A DNA stretch of 64,000 bases from Tridacna crocea (GCA_943736015.1 OX031070.1:38494173-38558172), one strand, 5' to 3'; counted from the first letter of the stretch, positions 44,601-53,384 are shown. The notes: generated by a model from the sequence alone, not told the origin. Program-made: numbers and translations.

Positions 44601-47600
44601 CTATGATGTTCACAAGATGAAATGAATTCCGATCTTTCACCAAAAAACAAAATTTAAATATTCTATTCTTTTCATGCTTTTAACCCTTTTTGGGAGGGGG
44701 CTAAATCAAAATGAAGTTCTTTTCGGTTATTCCCCGTGGCGTACCCCGCTCTGCATAGCAATGCATTGTAATATCAAGTCAAAGGTGAGAAATGTAAGGT
44801 AGACTACGTCATATTTCCTTTCTGGTTGTGAGGCACCAGCATTTTACCTAGGTAAATAGTACGCGGATACAACTCTGTCCACCTTCAATTTATGAGTTAG
44901 AATATAAAAATCCGTATTTTCGCTGGTCATGACCATGTAATATCGAAAATCATTTCACCGACATTTCTCCATAACCGAATAGAAATCATGAAATAATGGG
45001 AGATATTTCTTGTTGCTATGTATTTATGTACCTTACCTTTGTTGGTCGATAGGTAACTTTGTCGAAAATGTTGAAATCCTCCATGTGATCACCTTTGACT
45101 CCCATATTTTAGCTGAAAAGGAATAAAAAATGGTTTGAGTTGATGGTTTAAATTGGAGACTTACATGTATATTGAACATGTTTATGATTTCACTGTTTAC
45201 CGTTTGATAAAATTCTGTGAACTTCTCAAAAGTGAACGCATTTGCAGATGACAAAATGCATGTGACTATGATTTTTTTTTCTGAAGAACAGAAAAAAAAT
45301 GTGGGAAATAGGAGAAAGTGCTGTAACTAAACATTTTGTTCTCTAGCTGCAATGTTATACAAAATACTTTGTCGGAAGAGCCATTAAAGTCCGGACTGCA
45401 TTGAAACCATTAACTGTTTACACGAAGGACCTACACTGAAGAAGAAATAAGAAGAAACAAGAAAGCAATTTTAAAGTTATTTTTTGCTAAAAAATAACTT
45501 TAAAATTGCTTTCTTGTTTTCCTGTTACTAATGACTGGATAGTTTCACTGAACTTATTTAGCAAGGTATGAGTAAATAGACATCCAAAACAACTTAACGT
45601 AAACAACCTAAGGTTTTCAAACAAGAAAAATAAAAACTTACAATCATCTAATTTCACTGGCAGAGTTCTATCAGTGTGCGGTAAAATATCCAAAAACCCA
45701 CATCGAGGCTGTGACATTAAATACCCCGTTTTATTGTCAAGACTACCTGTCTCCTTTAAACCCGCAAACTTCTGAAATGTTCTGTGAACAGAATAAAATA
45801 ATTTTTTCATTAATACCGTCCTTTGTAATCGAGAAAAATTGCAGACAACACAGATCAAGATCAGATTTCACAGAATGTGATGTCTGATCTTGGATCTACA
45901 GCGTCCGCTATCTGGTCTTAAACCATTCCAATCATACTCCTTCAAAAGGAATTTGAGCCATGCTCTGTAAAAAGGGGTGCTTAATGCATCAGCGAAAAGT
46001 TTTGGCCTAGGTCAGCCTGCGCAGTCAGACCATTTTAAATGGTTGAAGATACAACACCTTTCAAAGCCAAGTCGAGGTCGGTAGCGCAGCCGGCGCTTTA
46101 CAGGGCTAGAAAGCAGCAGGTCTCGAATTCGATTCCGAATCTTTTCTGGCGATTGATGACAGTCCTTGCAACAGAATCAGTTCTTCTCTAACCATTGAAC
46201 ATATTTTTACGATGTGGGAAAACAACCCTTAGCTTTATGGAATATCCTGCAAAGCATTGGAAAAAGAAACGCTAAGTTCGATTTATGACTGGGTCCTACA
46301 GTATCAGAAATATACAATAAGGCTTTAACACCCATCAGTACACATATTTACCTTATTGCATGTGTCAAGTCCACTTCAGAATAGGAGGTGACATTGTCAG
46401 CTTCTTCCTCTCTGTTAAACAGGTATCCATATCTCTCTAGATATTTCTGAAAATGTAATAATTTAATTGAAAATTACTTGAATAAATAAAATAGAGCTAT
46501 CACTAAACGTGTAGGAAAAAAGCTCCAGACAAAATTGTATCCACAGACAGACAGACGGACGGACAGCCATGTCGATTCCAGTATGCCTCCCTCCAGTTCG
46601 TTGTGGCGGGTATAATAACTGTATACCAATAGATGTCATGTTACAGTGAAATAATTTTACAGTTTTCTAACCGTCAATGGGGAGTAAGTTGGTGTTTCGA
46701 AAGAAAGAAATCACGAGGTTTTGACGCGGCATGACTTCCCAATTGAAAATGCAGCTTATTGCTCATTTTAAAGCCTTAAACTGATATCAAGTTTGTATCA
46801 CCTTTCTTTCTTTCCTGAAAAAAAAAAAAAAATATGCCGACGGCAAGCATCGTAATTTCAGTGATCGACGTCCAGACTGCGCGGTCTGCATAGTCATCAA
46901 ACACAAACACATCTAAGGTCCTAGCCTGTATTTCAGAATGGCAAGTTTCTTTTTATTTTTGATTTTAATATTTTGACGTGTCTCTGTCAAAAATTACGCA
47001 ATAATTACGGAAATGACAAGAAGATTATTGCCACAGAAAAATGCAGACCGTGATAAGGAAACCGCGATGAAATAATGAAATCATAGGTGCATGAGCCACG
47101 GCTGCCAAGAGACATTATTAGTTGTACGGTCAGGAGACAGGGGACTTGGAAACTTGTTCACGGCTGTGCTTAATCATGTCGCCCCGAGCCGAAGGCGAGG
47201 TGGCGACATGATTCGACACAGCCGTGAGCAAGTTTCAAAGTCCCCTGCCACCTGACCGTAAAACGAATTTATTATACCGCAAAGTTTTACCCTTTCAAAG
47301 CGCTGTAAGCAAGCAAAAGTTTCTTGTTTTAAAACTTTACGAATCGAGTACGTTGCCGAAATAGAAATTCCCTTCTGTGTGCCCCAAATCAATGAAAACT
47401 GACGTCACTGGAAACTGACGTCACTAAAACGTGCAGTTTGGTGCATAAATGTGCAGTCTGGTGATCGATCGACGCCGCCATTTTGGATGTTGTGTTGCAC
47501 GTGTAGTGATGTTGCCAGGGAAAATGATATATATGTTCTCGGGATGTTAACCAATCAGATCACGGGAAATTTCTTTGCAGTATATAATAAGAAATTCTTG

Positions 47601-47938
47601 CTATGCCCGAAGGTATGGCACGTACCTACATATACATGTACTTGCCATATAGGAGCAGGAATGATGTTTTTCACCAGTACTACACGTATATACAGTGTGA
47701 CCTGAATTTTCTGATTACTCTTTACAGACCAAGCTACGACGGGTAGCCTACAGAAGCTTCCATACAAATGCGTCGACTACACAGGTATTAAAAACGATAT
47801 ACTTGCCAATGCATAAATGTCACGTGACATGTTTTTGAGTCCATTTCCGGTTACCATTTGACTGTTATCCATTTCGTCAGCACATAGAGTGGAGACAAAG
47901 AATGATGCTTCCAGGTATATCAGAGTAAACAAAGGCAT
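35564..47938 (-). CDS. Secreted matrix metalloproteinase with hemopexin blades
   Basis: A zinc endopeptidase of the MMP family that cleaves extracellular matrix or cell-surface proteins. Ten exons were placed, about 455 residues: signal peptide; prodomain with KYLERYGYLF and the cysteine switch SQPRCGFLD; catalytic domain with ITWRISTF, AFLPPDGHVLFNDDE, zinc site HEIGHSLGLVHS and Met-turn SVMTP; a Ser/Asn-rich hinge; then hemopexin repeats with FDAV, YLFKG, PDAII and YVFKG motifs. No RxKR furin site lies between the switch and catalytic domain, no fibronectin insert is visible, and no membrane anchor was seen. Junctions from exon 2 to exon 8 close in frame. Exon 9 fits by protein but not by splice phase at either side. 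The last blade and stop codon were not found; unless it overlaps the IL-17-like gene they should lie between 33.2 and 35.56 kb. Confidence 0.94.
35712..35938. repeat. Family A hairpin element (MMP intron 9)
   Basis: TTTTACCAAACGACAAAATT to GATAAAGGGTTAA. The stem has an arm mismatch (AGAAGAAAATG against CATTTTCTCC), so here the two arms are not identical. Confidence 0.9.
35960..36115. repeat. GAT-rich microsatellite
   Basis: An irregular run of GAT and GAC triplets. Asp-rich or Met-rich open frames across it are artefacts. Confidence 0.9.
36634..36783 (-). CDS. MMP exon 9: hemopexin KRFWEMN to YVFKGKQ, irregular splice edges
   Basis: Protein content is clear: KRFWEMNLDSNKVVAP, TYWNRMPKSPDAIIQ and KDGNIYVFKGKQ, one full hemopexin repeat continuing YLFKG of exon 8. 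The acceptor TTTATTTTACAG is good, but the exon then starts GGC, one base too many for the phase left by exon 8. At the far end the expected donor reads CAGTTAAGT instead of a GT donor; without splicing the frame runs on to a stop at 36547. A mutated exon, non-canonical splicing or assembly errors are all possible. Confidence 0.72.
36823..38470. repeat. Family C element expanded into a 27-bp satellite
   Basis: The left flank, TTAAAAAGGGGGTTTAATGC at 36837, is a normal C start. From about 36868 to 38085 the arm GTATCGACCCAGGTCAGTCTGCAAAAA (given as its 27-bp unit, split GTATCGACCCAGG and TCAGTCTGCAAAAA) repeats about 45 times. Units before about 37400 are mostly GTATCGACC with CCGC; later ones mostly TTGTAGACC with CTAC. 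The return arm (GCTCAGGCGGACCTGG) and a C right part (GTCCAAGGACC, GGATGCATAATTAA) follow after a G insertion. The long Asp-Pro-Gly-Gln open frame only reflects the 27-bp period. Confidence 0.93.
38103..38301. repeat. Family G element inserted in the C return arm
   Basis: GGCCTGTATTCACCAAACG to TTGGTGAATACGGGCC, with inner arms AAGTAACACAACATCTGATTG and CAATCAGAAGTTGTGTTAC. This is the best-preserved G copy. It separates the satellite from the remaining C sequence. Confidence 0.88.
38610..38838. repeat. Family A' hairpin element, complete
   Basis: TTAACCCCTTACCCCATAAGG to GAGTAAAGGGTTAA. The stem is GTGGCAAAAGGTGAAATTGC with a perfect partner around the apex CTCGTCACGAG. Confidence 0.92.
38989..39441. 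repeat. Family B element, hairpin worn
   Basis: TATTTCATGCTTTCCGGTAGG to ACAAATATCCTCTATT, with TGACGTCA at 39133-39140. The hairpin has lost its GGCGCAGCC apex. It lies in MMP intron 8. Confidence 0.82.
39684..39842. repeat. TAA and GAA microsatellite
   Basis: A TAA run passes into AGAAGA-rich DNA. Ser/Phe/Leu open frames on the minus strand are artefacts. Confidence 0.9.
39865..40078 (-). repeat. Family C element next to MMP exon 8
   Basis: Reverse-oriented C: palindrome GTCAGCCTGCGCGGACTGCG, then GCATTAAGCCCCCCCCC and AACAAAGCATAG. It ends about 10 bp from the exon 8 boundary. Confidence 0.85.
40089..40280 (-). CDS. MMP exon 8: hemopexin NVFVRRNIYKV to YLFKG
   Basis: Acceptor CATATTCCAG and donor AAAG/GTGATA. 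Reads KDGLINVFVRRNIYKVYPHC, GHNCIVEGYPKLIRDVYRKG and VHAAAYIPDVRKRTYLFKG, the end of blade 1 and most of blade 2. Two leading bases and one trailing base match the phase of exon 7. Confidence 0.9.
40405..40725. repeat. Family I dispersed repeat
   Basis: The partner of 25655-25960 in the same orientation, sharing GGACCTTACACATATGTCAT-like and GGATAAAAACAAAGGAATAC blocks. Confidence 0.6.
41026..41181 (-). CDS. MMP exon 7: hinge and start of the hemopexin domain
   Basis: Acceptor TCATTTTCTGAAG, donor GGAG/GTATAA. After two leading bases it reads LPTIKENMNSTGRSRNSSD and NTNSTEVV, a Ser/Thr/Asn-rich hinge with possible N-glycosylation sites, then FDICRVRFDAVCGG, the Cys and FDA opening of hemopexin blade 1. 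Phases fit exons 6 and 8. Confidence 0.87.
41208..41718 (+). mobile_element. Palindrome-ended element, copy 1
   Basis: Runs from TGCAAAGAAATTTCTCGTC through CCAAAATGGCGGCGTCGATC to a 144-bp palindrome at 41565-41708 whose arms are GTTGTACGGTCAGGTGGCAG and its complement. An inverted copy is at 47105-47590. No transposase frame. Confidence 0.88.
41812..42040. repeat. Family A' hairpin element, complete
   Basis: TTAACCCTTTACCCCATAAGG to GAGTAAAGGGTTAA. The stem is near-perfect; one base at the stem base differs between arms (GTGCCAAAAGG against CCTTTTGTCAC). Confidence 0.92.
42512..42756. repeat. Family C element, nearly complete
   Basis: TTAAACGCATCTGCAAAAAG, GTATCGACCCAGGTCAGCCTG, the return arm CAGGCTGACCTGGGTCG, GGCTCGAAGGACCTGCC, ending TTAAGCCCCCCTTTTCCCAG and ATGGCTC. 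It shows the layout from which the satellite at 36.8-38.1 kb arose. Confidence 0.88.
42783..43047 (-). mobile_element. tRNA-derived SINE (MMP intron 6)
   Basis: On the minus strand the head reads GCCCGCCCGGGTGGCTCAGT, with B box GAATTCGATAACC. Nearly the same as 10108-10386 but with a TTG-type tail instead of TTGA. Confidence 0.82.
43108..43353 (-). CDS. MMP exon 6: zinc-binding catalytic exon
   Basis: Acceptor CGTGTATTTACAG, donor TATG/GTTTGT. Reads RIVARAFLPPDGHVLFNDD, EIWTFNNGSSRDLEMVA, then HEIGHSLGLVHS with three zinc-binding His and catalytic Glu, the Met-turn SVMTPFF, and HQVDIAAIQELYG closing the catalytic domain. Confidence 0.96.
44121..44266 (-). CDS. MMP exon 5: catalytic domain beta strands
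   Basis: Acceptor ATTCTCTTTCAG, donor CCAG/GTATAA. Reads QAIENSVRYWSNNSGLTIVE and DANINIKFVTKDPVNDTAK, then FDGPG. One leading and one trailing base fit exons 4 and 6. Confidence 0.92.
44313..44374. repeat. Family E hairpin
   Basis: GGTATAGATTCAGATCAGAC folds on GTCTGATCTGAATCTATAC. The inner stem GATTCAGATCAGAC carries a change present on both arms relative to other E copies. Confidence 0.87.
44448..44568 (+). mobile_element. tRNA-derived SINE head
   Basis: GTCCGTGGCTGTGAGGTAGAG and TTTCGAGTTCGATACCTGGG are A- and B-box-like at tRNA spacing, followed by a short GTTCACTGGCCCACACG body. It runs directly into a family B element. Confidence 0.65.
44570..44997. repeat. Family B element, partial hairpin
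   Basis: TGCGCCACTCGTGAAAATACC to AGAAATCATGAAATAA. The left hairpin arm is absent; the CRE-like site has decayed (ACTACGTCAT). Confidence 0.8.
45037..45112 (-). CDS. MMP exon 4: start of the catalytic domain
   Basis: Acceptor TAGC side reads CTTTTCAG, donor AAAG/GTAAGG. Reads KIWESKVITWRISTFSTKLP and IDQQ, the ITWRI strand at the N-terminus of MMP catalytic domains. Two leading and two trailing bases fit exons 3 and 5. Confidence 0.9.
45455..45519. repeat. Perfect 30-bp-arm hairpin in MMP intron 3
   Basis: AAACAAGAAAGCAATTTTAA begins one arm and TTAAAATTGCTTTCTTGTTT ends the other, with a four-base loop near TGCT. No mismatch was seen along the stem and no relative elsewhere in the window. 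Confidence 0.92.
45642..45781 (-). CDS. MMP exon 3: cysteine-switch exon
   Basis: Acceptor TTTTATTCTGTTCACAG, donor GATT/GTAAGT. Reads TFQKFAGLKETGSLDNKTGY, then LMSQPRCGFLDILPHTD; PRCG is the cysteine that holds the zinc in the latent enzyme. The single leading base completes Arg of HAIR from exon 2. Confidence 0.95.
45843..45908. repeat. Family E hairpin
   Basis: ATCAAGATCAGATTTCACAG against GTGATGTCTGATCTTGGATC; slightly worn near the apex. Confidence 0.78.
45955..46022. repeat. Family C left end, truncated in the palindrome
   Basis: GAGCCATGCTCTG..AAAAGGGGTGCTTAATGC, then TTTGGCCTAGGTCAGCCTGCG, breaking off before the return arm. The truncation lies at the palindrome centre. Confidence 0.7.
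46075..46280 (+). mobile_element. tRNA-derived SINE
   Basis: GGTCGGTAGCGCAGCCGGCG (A-box-like) and TCTCGAATTCGATTCCG (B-box-like), then a body with GATGTGGGAAAACAACCC shared with the SINE at 5887-6095. Confidence 0.65.
46352..46446 (-). CDS. MMP exon 2: prodomain
   Basis: Acceptor TTACATTTTCAG, donor ATAAG/GTAAAT. Reads KYLERYGYLFNREEEADNVT and SYSEVDLTHAI. The YLxxYGYL motif marks the first helix of MMP prodomains. Confidence 0.92.
46450..47100. other. MMP intron 1, nothing recognised
   Basis: AT-rich with a short CAGA/GACG run near 46541-46566. No exon-like block seen that would resolve the junction between exons 1 and 2. Confidence 0.45.
47105..47590 (-). mobile_element. Palindrome-ended element, copy 2, inverted
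   Basis: The reverse of 41208-41718: the palindrome comes first (47121-47264, GTTGTACGGTCAGGAGACAG and partner), then GACGCCGCCATTTTGGATG, ending GAAATTTCTTTGCAGTATA. Confidence 0.88.
47855..47938 (-). CDS. MMP exon 1: signal peptide
   Basis: ATG at 47938 gives MPLFTLIYLEASFFVSTLC followed by ADEMDNSQM, a typical signal peptide. An in-frame ATG at 47980 would add 14 residues. The donor ATG/GTAACC ending at 47855 matches phase 0 of exon 2; the alternative GCAA/GTATAT ending at 47803 does not, unless another exon lies between. Confidence 0.72.
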
Positions 47939-48552
47939 AACGAATAATTTATTCCAGCAAGATTTGTTTGGGAAACACATCTCGGTATCGCATAAATTTA
48001 GTGCCTCTATACAAAATAATCAATTGTTTCAACGATCCCGAAGTCGACGCCTTTTGAAAACATTATGGATAAAGAAGAACATGCTGGTAACCAACAGTTT
48101 CTGCTCTTCCCAAAATGTTTCCTACCCTTTCAATCTCAAAACCCTCCACTTTAATAACATTTGTCTTCTGTAAATGATTTGAATTTTGAAAAAAATTCTA
48201 TCGGCTTTTGCAGGTTTAAGAAAAAAACATATGAAAGTTGTATGGTGTTGAACCCCGTTTTCAACATTATTCTTATTGCATCGCAACACAAACATGTGAA
48301 ATAAATACGATTTTAAAGAAGCAACCACAACAAGCCATACAATTCCAATGCACCATACGTTTTCTCACATATAACTGACACGAAAAGTACAGAAAACTCG
48401 TACAAACTTCGAGTTACCATAAAAAACCTGCATGATACCATACTTTATACAATGTACTTCAACCATTTAATGTTTTCGAGTCGGGTTTCTAATTTATACA
48501 CAAGTTTACTGAAGCAAAATAGGATAACTAACAATGAAAACCGCAAACTTGT

Positions 48553-48662
48553 AAATTTTGCAGACATCTTTTATGTGGGAATGAGTAATTTTCGATTATC
48601 ATAATCTAAATTTTGCAGACATCTTTTATGTGGGAATGAGTAACTTTCGATTATCATAATCT
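48553..48662. repeat. 55-bp tandem duplication
   Basis: AAATTTTGCAGACATCTTTT ... TTATCATAATCT occurs twice in a row with a single base change (GTAATTTT, GTAACTTT). It is recent. Confidence 0.93.
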
Positions 48663-48671
48663 AGACTAGCT

Positions 48672-48752
48672 TACGGCGGTACAACCGCATTCTTTAAGTG
48701 TGATCCTTTCACAGGATCACACTTGAAGAAGGCGGTTGTACCGCCGAAAAGC
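48672..48752. repeat. GC-rich hairpin beside the 55-bp duplication
   Basis: ACGGCGGTACAACCGC pairs with GCGGTTGTACCGCCG, and AAGTGTGATCC with GGATCACACTT. No other copy in the window. Confidence 0.9.
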
Positions 48753-49079
48753 TCGTGTAGATTATTTTCATTAAAATTTACATTTCTCAAGACGCGAATA
48801 TCATGGATTGAGTAAATGTAGAAAAACCTGCTAAAACTTAAGTATTATCCAATTCTTCTTTGTTGACAGTCGTTAATATATCGTTATAACGTAGTTCTAA
48901 GGGACAATAACTCTTGTTGCCAAGTCTGTATCAAGATTGATCATTAGCCTGGATTCCTGTCCGATTATCATTATCCCCAGTCATTCATTTGATGTTTCTT
49001 TGTCAAAAATAATATTGTCGGTTATTTTCGAAAACCTCGTAACTGCAGCTTGTTACAAGCAGTAGCTACGAGGTCTTTG

Positions 49080-49530
49080 AAGTAAACCAACCATATAATA
49101 ATTATGAAACCGACATGCATCTGTGTAAGACCGTGTAAGAAGACCGTCATCAGGAGTGATTCAAACACTATTTACGCCGCCAGAACCAAGCTAACTGATG
49201 TAAGTCCCGGCTGAAAAACATACATCGCACGTGGAAAAAACAGACACACAAAAAAGTAAAATACATATCCAGACAGAGTCAAATATGGGCCTAAATACGG
49301 TGTGATGACGCAATCCTCGTGTGGACTACTTTCAGCTTGGTTGCCGATTTAGTTGGTCAAAAAGTTTCGTCAAAATATTCCTCCACCATGAATGAAAAAA
49401 ATGTTATTTTTAGCTAAACCAGTATTTGTTTAAATTTCTGTTCGTCTCTTTTTTATTTTTAATAAAATTGTCAATAATTGTATAGTTTTGATGTCAAAAT
49501 TTGCAGAAAAGTATAAGATAGGCTGAATAA
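49080..49530. other. No gene or repeat recognised
   Basis: Upstream flank of the metalloproteinase gene. A palindrome remnant (ACCTCGTAACTGCAGC... GTAGCTACGAGGT) lies just before it near 49030-49062. Confidence 0.4.
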
Positions 49531-49945
49531 CATGTTTTATTTCATGCTTTCTAGTAGGTTATCGAAAAGTATCGGTGAAATATTCTTCGATATTGCATGG
49601 TTACGACCAATGAAAAATCCGATTTTTATAATCTAACCCTTCAATTGAAGCCTTACAGCCAGATGGAAATATGACGTCATTTACCTTACATTTCTCGCGC
49701 TTGACGTAATTTTGTAATGCGTTGCTAGGCGGAAAGGGGCACGCCACTGGGATTAACCGAAAAAAAAAGTCGTGGATTTTAATTAAGTGAAAAGCTTTAA
49801 AAGCATGAAATAAATAGAGAAAAAAAAATTTCCCGGTGAAAGATCGGAATTTATTTCATCTCGTGAAAATAGTACCGATGATGTTCACTCGATGAAATGA
49901 ATTTCAATCTTTCACCGTAAAAAAAACCCAAATATTCTCTATTTA
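49531..49945. repeat. Family B element, shortened hairpin
   Basis: TTTATTTCATGCTTTCTAGTAGG to CAAATATTCTCTATTT, with TGACGTCA at 49672-49679. The hairpin has lost its left inner arm. Confidence 0.83.
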
Positions 49946-50266
49946 CTAGCTTTCCCGGTTCTCCTATTTGCTTCTCGCTGCCATTAATCTATTTTTCTTA
50001 TACAACTTAAAACAAATACGAGCACAAGACAAGTTATTTTAACATCATACTTGTATTTCGCATTTATTGACCTTTTTTATGAAGTAATTGTCTTTAAAGT
50101 AACCAAAGATAGTCTGACATCAAACAAAATATCATATCACCAAAAAACGTTATCACGCCCCAAATGTATGAAAGATAATCGCAAGGATCTCATCATGTTA
50201 TTTCGAACAAAAATCATTCGTACCCTCTTGGGTTCGTCCTATCGGAGTGGTTTACTTTATATGTGA

Positions 50267-50545
50267 GCAATGCTTTGTTAAAAGGGGGCTTAACGTATTA
50301 GCAATGTATTTGCAAAAAGTATCGACTCAGGTCAGCCTGCGCAGTTCGCGCAGGCTGACCTGAGCCGAAACTTTTTGCTTTTGTTCAACTCTTTGCCTAT
50401 CCAAGGACCGTCTACTTCCATATCCAGTCAACTGTCAGACTAAATGGATATCATGGATGCCTAGTCACGTGATTTCTTGCTTGATATACTGCACTTACGG
50501 GAATGCATAAAGCTCCCTCTTCCCAGAGTATGGTGCTCATATTTG
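50267..50545. repeat. Family C element, nearly complete
   Basis: GAGCAATGCTTTGTTAAAAGG, the palindrome AGCCTGCGCAGTTCGCGCAGG, GCCTATCCAAGGACCG, TGCATAAAGCTCCCTCTTCC. The outer stem changed from CCAGGTC to TCAGGTC on both arms. Confidence 0.88.
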
Positions 50546-51496
50546 CGCCATAATCTGATAACGGGGGGGGGGGGCTTAATGCAACTCAGCGATATACATA
50601 TATGACTAAACAAGTCGTCATTTAATGATGGACTCACAATAGCCATTTTGCTGAAATGAAAATGGCTTAATCATGAGTTCCACACTTTTAGTGGATTCGT
50701 TTATCCCCATTTCTACAAAGCGTGGCCCAAACATTTTTGTGTCTTTTTGAAACTTTGTTATTGGCATCCCAAAAGATAGAGTAAAAGATAGCACAAATCA
50801 AATCTACATGATAAGAGCGCGAGTCATCATGAGGCGACCCCGGGGAATTTCGATCAATTTGTATTTCTGTAGAACATATATCATGGCTTCGAATGAACGG
50901 ATATGGCCGAAAGATGAACCGATTTTTATCCCGTAAAAGTAAAACAGTAGTAACATTTGACATTATACTTTATGACAGACTTCTATATATCAGGGGTAAC
51001 AACCTACGTCATAGCATACGTCATCGGAGACATTTTAAATCCGCCATTTTCATTTTAAAAGGTAAGTTTTTTAGCTAGTACGTTACTGTTATTGAACATC
51101 TGTACAAACAAAGCAGTGCATATGGTACCTGACAACTTTCTTCGTTAGTATACGTGAATATTTTGTTCATTAGGTTCACTGTTATTGCAATTACCTCCGC
51201 ACTATTTTCGAAGCCAGTGACACATGTGCGATTTAAAAATAGATGCCGTATACAATGTCGTTAAGTATAATTGTGTTGAAGTGTTTAGAGCTACAACATT
51301 GTTTCATGGCATTTTGATTTCACGAATAGGACAAATATGTTTACCGTCACCAGATGAAGTAGGTATTCTAATTGAATTTTAGATACATATATCTTTTTAA
51401 AGTAATTAGTCTGCACTTTGCGCACAAAATGGCGGCTATTCTGATATCTCTGTTATGACATAGGTTGTCACCCTTGTATAGGCGAGTCAGTTATTT

Positions 51497-51720
51497 TAAG
51501 ATGGTGATCTAATGCCTCTGCAAAAAGTATTGATTCATATCAGCCTGCGCAGTCCGCGCAGGCTGATATGAAACAACACTTTTTTGTCAATTATGACTTT
51601 TCTGCATGTTCAAGAACCATTCTAGCATACGATTTGGTCAACTTTCTGGACAAAGTGAATGGAAATTATGCTTGCTTGGTATTCTTCATGTCGAAAATGC
51701 ATTAAATTATCATTCCCAGA
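51497..51720. repeat. Family C element
   Basis: TCTGCAAAAAGTATTGATTC, then ATATCAGCCTGCGCAGTCCGC with return GCAGGCTGATATGAAACAAC. Both arms carry the ATATCAG/CTGATAT variant. Confidence 0.85.
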
Positions 51721-51793
51721 CTGGTGTCTATATGCTTTACGGATATGGCACCGATTAAAGTCTAAAATTCGAATAGTAGTAGATAAGGGCACT

Positions 51794-52023
51794 TTAACTC
51801 TTTACCACACAATCCTGACTTTTAACAACCCTGGGAAAGAAGTCTTTTGAAAATGATGTGGGAAAAGGAGAAAATGCTGGTTACCAGCATTTTTTTCGTT
51901 TTTTCAAAATGTTTTCTCCCCTGTCAAAGAAGAATTGCACCATTAGAGCCACAATGAAATTGTCGTCTGCAAATGCTTTAAATTTGGACATGGCTAAAAT
52001 TTTGTCGTCTGCTGAAGAGTTAA
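51794..52023. repeat. Family A hairpin element, worn
   Basis: TTAACTCTTTACCACACAATC to GTCGTCTGCTGAAGAGTTAA. The right stem arm is eroded (TTTTTTTCGTTTTTTC). Confidence 0.88.
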
Positions 52024-52074
52024 TAGTGTTGGATAGTCTGCTGTAACATTTTTAATGGATAGCTATAGAAAAAC

Positions 52075-52415
52075 CGTTGTCTGCGCATGTCATATTCTTC
52101 GAAGATACGACCTGTCTTACATGACGCAGCACTCTTCCCGCTATGGTGGAGACTGTAGTATTACGCGCTCTAAAGTAGCAGTGGAGAAAATGGCTTTTAT
52201 CAATACGTTTAAGCTTCGTTTTAGCTCCAGGTTTCTGTAAACTGGTGATCATAGCTGAATGAATCGCACCAGGTAGCGTTTTATTGCGTGAACATTTATT
52301 CTAGTTTGAAATTCAAAGTAACATTTGTCGCTTAGAAAAGTAGTCCGGTTCTGTACCAGAATGCCCAAATTAGATAGATGTGTATTTGTGGAATGCCATA
52401 TAGCGGGAGATAATG
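52075..52415 (-). mobile_element. Family F element, inverted, flanks do not match
   Basis: Starts CGTTGTCTGCGCATGTC and ends AGCGGGAGATAATG. The flanks ATAGAAAAAC and CCGATTTATA are unrelated, unlike the other four F copies. A roughly 45-bp direct repeat (51744-51792 and 52414-52460) surrounds this copy and the preceding A element. Confidence 0.82.
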
Positions 52416-52530
52416 CCGATTTATAGTCTAAAATTCGAACAGTAGTGGTTAAGGGCACCGTTTATTGTAGTTGAATATAGTCTGCTGTGCCACACGAAAA
52501 CTACACAACAACCGCACAATAAAATAAAAG

Positions 52531-52600
52531 GACAACGTAAATCTAGATTTAAGATCAGACAGCACCTTCTGTGCAGCATGATCTTGATCTGCACCGTATG
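52531..52600. repeat. Family E hairpin, diverged
   Basis: AAGATCAGACAGCACCTTC pairs with CTGTGCAGCATGATCTTG imperfectly. Confidence 0.7.
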
Positions 52601-52917
52601 CGTGAGGATTAAAATCAGCTTTTGAAGCTGTAAATGTCATTAGAAAAAAGCAAAGAGTTTTATTTCTTCCTATCTTTGTAGCTAATTCAGGTCAATTTGT
52701 CCAGTGTAATTACAAAGTTGATATGACCAAATAAAAGGGAAATTTGTATCTCTGTCAATCAAATATAATTTCATTTTCTAAAAATACGTTCTAAGATAAA
52801 ACAGAACATGATTTATAGGAACTGCCATGAGTTGGCATCGAGATTAAAATTTCATTAACCGAGTCTGGTAAAAAAGTTAAGATATTACTATCCAAACGCT
52901 TCTAGTGTAACATGGAA

Positions 52918-53376
52918 TAAACAGAGGTTATTTGTTTTTTTGGAGAAAGATCGAAATTTATTTCATCGAGTGGACACCATCGATCATATTTTCACGAGTG
53001 GCGCAGCCACTCGTGAAAACATTACCGATGGTGTTCACGAGATGAAATAAATTTCGGTCTTTCACCGAAAAAAATATTCTATTCATTTCATGCCTCTAAC
53101 CCTTTCTAGGAGGAGCTTTATCAAAAATCCAGCACAGTTCTTTTCCGTTATTTCCTGTGGTGTACCCCTCCCGCATAGCATCGCATTACAATATTGTGTC
53201 AAGCGCGAGAAATGTAAGGTATATGACGTCATATTTCCTATCTGGTTGTGAGGCACGTGCAATTTACCTACGCAACAAGAACATGAAAATTGGTATTTTC
53301 ACTGGTGGTACCAGTGTAAGATCGAAAATAGTTTCACTGCTATTTCTCGATATCCTACCGGAAAGCATGAAATAAA
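52918..53376. repeat. Family B element, complete
   Basis: ATAAACAGAGGTTATTTGTTT to CCGGAAAGCATGAAATA, orientation opposite to 13763-14214. Hairpin intact on GGCGCAGCC; TGACGTCA at 53224-53231. Confidence 0.88.
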
Positions 53377-53384
53377 ATTTCTTA

